From JACVRX01 sp035697245 (GTDB lineage Bacteria; Actinomycetota; Actinomycetes; Jiangellales; Jiangellaceae), in assembly GCA_035697245.1 (NCBI GenBank), contig DASSDH010000259.1:1-13538 (forward strand): a stretch of DNA of 13,538 bases. The letters run 5' to 3'. The notes beneath the pieces are model-generated. The model was not told the origin of the DNA, did no database searches, and was given only the letters and a program-made list of their open reading frames with translations. Of the stretch, positions 10,776 to 13,538 are shown piece by piece (the first letter of the stretch is position 1; each line of letters begins with the position of its first letter). Position numbers and translations under genes: made by a program.

Positions 10776-12143
10776 TCAGGCGCTCAGGGATGGACGCGCC
10801 CGAGTGCCGACGTGTTCTCGTACCGCACGGTCCATAAGCTCGTTCGAGCGCTGACGCTCGTCGTCGAAGACCCCGGCGTACACACGCATCAAGATGTCGA
10901 CCGAGTGGCCGAGCCTGCGGGCAACCTCCGCCGGAGGAACGTCCGCCCGCAGCATCATGGTCGCGGCGGAGTGGCGGAGGTCGTACACCGTGGTCTTTGC
11001 GAGCCGATGCCCACTGGGCCACAGTTGGGTACGCGTTCGCACCCAGACCGGGCCGTAGTTGGTTGTGGTCGGCGCGCGGCCCGCCGCGTTGGTGAAGACG
11101 CGCCCGTTGACCGGCGGCCAACGGTCCATTTGCCACCGCAGGCGGTGGACCAGCGCCGGAGCAAGGGGCACCTCACGGGTGGCGTCCGGCGGTCGCTGCT
11201 TGAGTTCCTTGTCTTCGACGACTGCGCCTGTCGATGTGAACCTCGTCCCCGGAGACGTGAGGGCGCCACGAAGCACGGCGAGACCCCAGCCGTCGCTCGG
11301 AAGTTCGAGGTCGGCGGCCTGAACGGCTATGGCCTCTGACGGCCGCATGCCCGCGATCCCGACAGCGGCGAACAGGGTGGCGTAGCGAGCGCCATCGGTC
11401 TTCAACCCCGCGACATGGTCCACGATCTCGATGACATCGCCGTAGGAGGGGACCGTCGAGATGTTTACCGCGATGTTGCGGGTAGGGAGCTTCCACTCCG
11501 CCTTGTCGAGTGGGTTGTGGTCAATCAACTGTCGACGCTGGGCGGCGCGCAGCACCGCGTTGAGGGTCGTCCGTCGTCTGCGGGCCACTTCCCGCGACAT
11601 CGGGGCACCATCGAGCTTGGTCGTGACTGCCGCGAGGACCCGCTCCAGCTGCGCGGTGTCAATCTCGGACAACGGGACCGACCACTTGAGCAGCCAGCTC
11701 GGCCGGTTCTCCTGGCTGGCGGAACCAGGACGGTAGCCATGCTCTCGCAACCACGTGGCCACGTTGTCGGGCGCATACGGCGCTCCATGGCGTGACATCA
11801 GCGGCGTGAGGGCAACCAACGACTCCACGGCGCTGCGCCGAGAATGACCGGCCCACTGCGGCCACTTAACGCTCAGCCACTCCCGGGACCACTCCCACCA
11901 CGTCGTGTCGCGCTCGACCCAGGACACCGGCAGCCCCGTGGCAAGGTCGAACTCCTCGCCCTCGATGACGGCGACCTGCAGCCGGGCTTGTAGCCGCTCC
12001 GCCTCGGCCTTCGTCTTGAGCGACCGCGTCTTGTCCTGACCGTCGACCCGCCACCGCACGCGGTAACGGCGCTTGTCGCGCGGGGTCCCTTCCTTCGGGG
12101 GCCCGATGGAGAAGATCTGGACCCGCTGCACCGAACGGATCAC
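10776..12143 (-). CDS. Tyrosine recombinase (phage/ICE-type integrase) next to tRNA-Ser
   Basis: A 455-residue integrase that would cut and rejoin DNA at attachment sites. The N-terminal DNA-binding part has RRYRVRWRVDGQDKTRSLKT (about residue 26), the core-binding domain WWEWSREWLSVKWPQW (about 82), and the catalytic domain shows R267 (AGMRPSEA), YDLRHS (R390, H391, with Y in place of the first box-II histidine, a known variant), GH (H413) and the nucleophile Y422 (RVYAGV). The start at GTG 12143 is chosen because it follows a GGTGAG site and opens the recognisable N-terminus; the open frame upstream runs into the tRNA. The gene begins 166 bases beyond the 3' end of tRNA-Ser and points away from it. 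The gap holds TGGTAC repeats suited to arm-type sites. Confidence 0.93.
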   Translation of the reverse strand: MIRSVQRVQIFSIGPPKEGTPRDKRRYRVRWRVDGQDKTRSLKTKAEAERLQARLQVAVIEGEEFDLATGLPVSWVERDTTWWEWSREWLSVKWPQWAGHSRRSAVESLVALTPLMSRHGAPYAPDNVATWLREHGYRPGSASQENRPSWLLKWSVPLSEIDTAQLERVLAAVTTKLDGAPMSREVARRRRTTLNAVLRAAQRRQLIDHNPLDKAEWKLPTRNIAVNISTVPSYGDVIEIVDHVAGLKTDGARYATLFAAVGIAGMRPSEAIAVQAADLELPSDGWGLAVLRGALTSPGTRFTSTGAVVEDKELKQRPPDATREVPLAPALVHRLRWQMDRWPPVNGRVFTNAAGRAPTTTNYGPVWVRTRTQLWPSGHRLAKTTVYDLRHSAATMMLRADVPPAEVARRLGHSVDILMRVYAGVFDDERQRSNELMDRAVREHVGTRARPSLSA

Positions 12144-12212
12144 GACACGCTCACCGCTTCGCGCCCGAGTGGCCGGGTTTGGCCGCACTTGGCCATTGCC
12201 GCCCGGAAGTTG

Positions 12213-12291
12213 TGGTACGTCAGTGGTACGGCGATGCGGCGGCTTGACAACCGACGATCTGGCGGAAACCAGGTCATGAAAAATATGGTAC
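12213..12291. repeat. Candidate arm-type integrase sites (TGGTAC repeats)
   Basis: TGGTAC occurs at 12213-12218, 12224-12229 and 12286-12291, all on the plus strand. The first two sit in GTGGTACG repeats 11 bases apart, one helical turn. They lie between the integrase start and the tRNA 3' end, where arm-type sites of integrases are expected. Recognition is by position and repetition only. Confidence 0.5.
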
Positions 12292-12300
12292 CTGACCTGG
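12269..12300. promoter_or_regulatory. Inverted repeat next to the tRNA 3' end
   Basis: CCAGGTCA (12269-12276) and TGACCTGG (12293-12300) are perfect inverse complements around 16 AT-richer bases that include one TGGTAC. The repeat ends nine bases before the tRNA 3' end. It could be an integrase or excisionase site, an operator for the integrase gene, or a terminator for the tRNA transcript. Confidence 0.45.
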
Positions 12301-12308
12301 GCCTTCAG

Positions 12309-12395
12309 CGGAAGGTGTGGGATTCGAACCCACGGTGACCCGGAGGCCACAACGGCTTTCGAGGCCGCCCCATTCGTCCGCTCTGGCAACCTTCC
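12309..12395 (-). tRNA. tRNA-Ser (anticodon CGA)
   Basis: A class II tRNA read on the minus strand. The acceptor stem GGAAGGT pairs perfectly with ACCTTCC. The D stem is CCA/TGG. The anticodon stem GCGGC/GCCGT encloses the loop CTCGAAA, with anticodon CGA reading UCG. The long variable arm has GTGGCC against GGTCAC with one G-T pair. The T arm is GTGGG-TTCGAAT-CCCAC and the discriminator base is G. CCA is not encoded. The integrase gene begins 166 bases past the 3' end, so the 3' half is the likely attachment site. The gene is intact, as expected if integration restored its end. Confidence 0.95.
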
Positions 12396-12446
12396 GGGGC
12401 TGCAAGCTACCAGCGAAACCTGTGGCCTCCGACTGGGACGGTGGCG

Positions 12447-13538
12447 TCACACCACGACCGTGCGGGGCCTCGTGCCCGCGGTGTCGCTGGGTGCATACGC
12501 CTCCCAGGCCTGGGCCAGGCGGCGCACTGTCTCCTCGAGCACCGGCGGCTCTGCGGAGTAGGGGAAGCGGAGATAGCGCAGGTCCTCGCCGGTCGGTGAC
12601 ATCACGTCGCCCGGGATGACCTCGACGCCATAGCGCAGCGCGACCTGGGCGTACGCCGATGCCGTTCCCGCCGGTAGCCGAACCCAGAGCGACGGGCCAC
12701 CCTTCGGACGGCGCCATTCCCAGGATGGAAGCACGTCGTCGAGCAGGCGGCCGACCAATTCGAGGTTGCGCCGGAGCATGGCGCGGTGGTCGGCCCGGAG
12801 CTGATCGAGCTGGGGCACCAGCCGGGCGGCCACCGCCTGGTCGAAAAGGGGCGACCCGAGGTCGTTCATCGCCTTGAGCTCGGCCAAGCGGCTGATCAGC
12901 GAGCGTGGTCCTCGCAGCCAGCCCATCCGCAGCCCGCCCCAGGCGGCCTTGCCGAGCGATCCGGCTGTGAGCACAGTGGCATCGGGACCAGCGAACGCAG
13001 CGATCGAGGGCGGGCGGTCCTCGTCGAGCGGGCAGTTCTCGAGCGCGTTGTCCTCGATGATCGGCACGCCCGTCTCGGCGGCCAGCTCGGCCAGCTCGCG
13101 CCGGCGGTGCACTGCGAGCAGCGCCCCGGTGGGGTTGTGGAACGTCGGCATGAGGTACAGGGCGGCGGGCCTGGTGGCGGCCACCGCAGCCCGGACGCCC
13201 CGCACGTCGACGCCGTCGTCATCCACTGCCACTGGCGCCAGGCGGGCGCCACGGCTGCGGAACACGTCGAGCGTGCCGGCGAAGCTGGGCGTCTCCACCA
13301 CCACAGCGTCACCCGGCCGGACCAGCAGCTGCGTTGCCAGATTCACCGCCTGCTGGGCACCAGTGGTCGCCAACACCTCGTCGGGCTCGGTGGGGGTCCC
13401 GTCGTGGGTCAACGTGGCCGCCAGGGCTTCCCGCATTTCGGGCAGGCCAGCCGGTGCGTAGCCGATCTGCGTGAGCAGTTTGGGCCCGTCCGCTGTGACC
13501 ACGTCGACCATCGCCTCGGCGACCGCCGGATGGGCCGG
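12447..13538 (-). CDS. PLP-dependent aminotransferase, MocR/class I-II type (N-terminus outside window)
   Basis: The frame is open to the right edge, so at least 363 residues are present and the N-terminal part is missing. Fold-type I landmarks, numbered from the Met at 13511, are QIGYAPAGLPEMREALA (about 15), TTGAQQAVNLATQLL (about 49), VVVETPSFAGTLDVFRSRGA (about 70), HNPTG (about 125, the PLP-contacting Asn), IIEDNALENC (D154, pairing with the PLP ring nitrogen; the usual following Tyr is Leu) and SLGKAAWGGLRMGW (K188, Schiff-base lysine). This set is found in MocR regulators and in related free-standing aminotransferases such as 2-aminoadipate aminotransferase. Whether a GntR-type HTH precedes it cannot be seen. 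It ends 51 bases before the tRNA-Ser gene on the same strand and looks like ordinary chromosome outside the integrated element. Confidence 0.88.
   Translation of the reverse strand, partial: PAHPAVAEAMVDVVTADGPKLLTQIGYAPAGLPEMREALAATLTHDGTPTEPDEVLATTGAQQAVNLATQLLVRPGDAVVVETPSFAGTLDVFRSRGARLAPVAVDDDGVDVRGVRAAVAATRPAALYLMPTFHNPTGALLAVHRRRELAELAAETGVPIIEDNALENCPLDEDRPPSIAAFAGPDATVLTAGSLGKAAWGGLRMGWLRGPRSLISRLAELKAMNDLGSPLFDQAVAARLVPQLDQLRADHRAMLRRNLELVGRLLDDVLPSWEWRRPKGGPSLWVRLPAGTASAYAQVALRYGVEVIPGDVMSPTGEDLRYLRFPYSAEPPVLEETVRRLAQAWEAYAPSDTAGTRPRTVVV

Noticed and set aside
1..13538. CRISPR array
   Set aside because: No regularly spaced repeats of 24-37 bases were seen. The GTGAACG motifs at 7810-8075 are too short and irregularly spaced.

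Overview
The window is high-GC DNA (coding regions rich in GCC, CTC, GAC and CGG codons). The gene families, the TANNNT -10 boxes and two probable leaderless genes point to an actinobacterium, perhaps an Acidimicrobiia-like environmental lineage; the rank below phylum is inference. Almost all intact genes lie on the minus strand, with many broken or truncated genes between them.

Layout. 1-1310: the end of a plus-strand gene, probably a LuxR/AfsR-type regulator, then two very small plus-strand ORFs. 1311-5216: a minus-strand series of small housekeeping or stress proteins, namely a seven-iron ferredoxin, a stand-alone Lrp/AsnC-type ligand-binding (RAM) protein, a signal-less type 1 periplasmic-binding-like protein, a PdxH-type flavoprotein, a second RAM protein killed by an in-frame amber codon, a CBS-pair protein and an unknown 81-residue protein. 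5314-5704: a tyrosine-recombinase C-terminus (plus strand) lying tail-to-tail with an excisionase-like HTH gene (minus strand). 5929-6779: a metal-response operon on the plus strand, with a CmtR-type ArsR repressor, a 26-residue protein containing eight cysteines (a candidate micro-metallothionein), and a CDF-type cation exporter ruined by a frameshift and an internal deletion. 6780-8351: two divergent decayed genes of unrecognised actinobacterial type, separated by a region with repeated GTGAACG motifs. 8395-9150: a GYD-domain gene and a scrap of a transposition-type AAA ATPase. 9215-10455: a translationally overlapping pair of TenA-family genes, one of the cysteine type and one of the glutamate type. 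10619-12395: an IS3 OrfA scrap, then an intact tyrosine integrase pointing away from the 3' end of a tRNA-Ser(CGA), the standard arrangement of an element integrated into a tRNA. 12447-13538: a PLP-dependent aminotransferase of the MocR/class I type, cut by the window edge.

How the parts relate. Beyond tRNA-Ser the DNA looks like ordinary chromosome. From the tRNA leftward it is a mosaic of intact small genes and remains of at least three kinds of mobile element (tyrosine recombinase, IS3, ExeA/TnsC-like ATPase). No second copy of the tRNA 3' end is visible, so the far edge of the integrated element is not in view. Several intact genes concern cofactors (PdxH for PLP, the TenA pair for thiamin pyrimidine, a PLP enzyme), but they are not one operon. 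The most novel-looking feature is the CmtR - micro-metallothionein pair at 5956-6357, left without its exporter.
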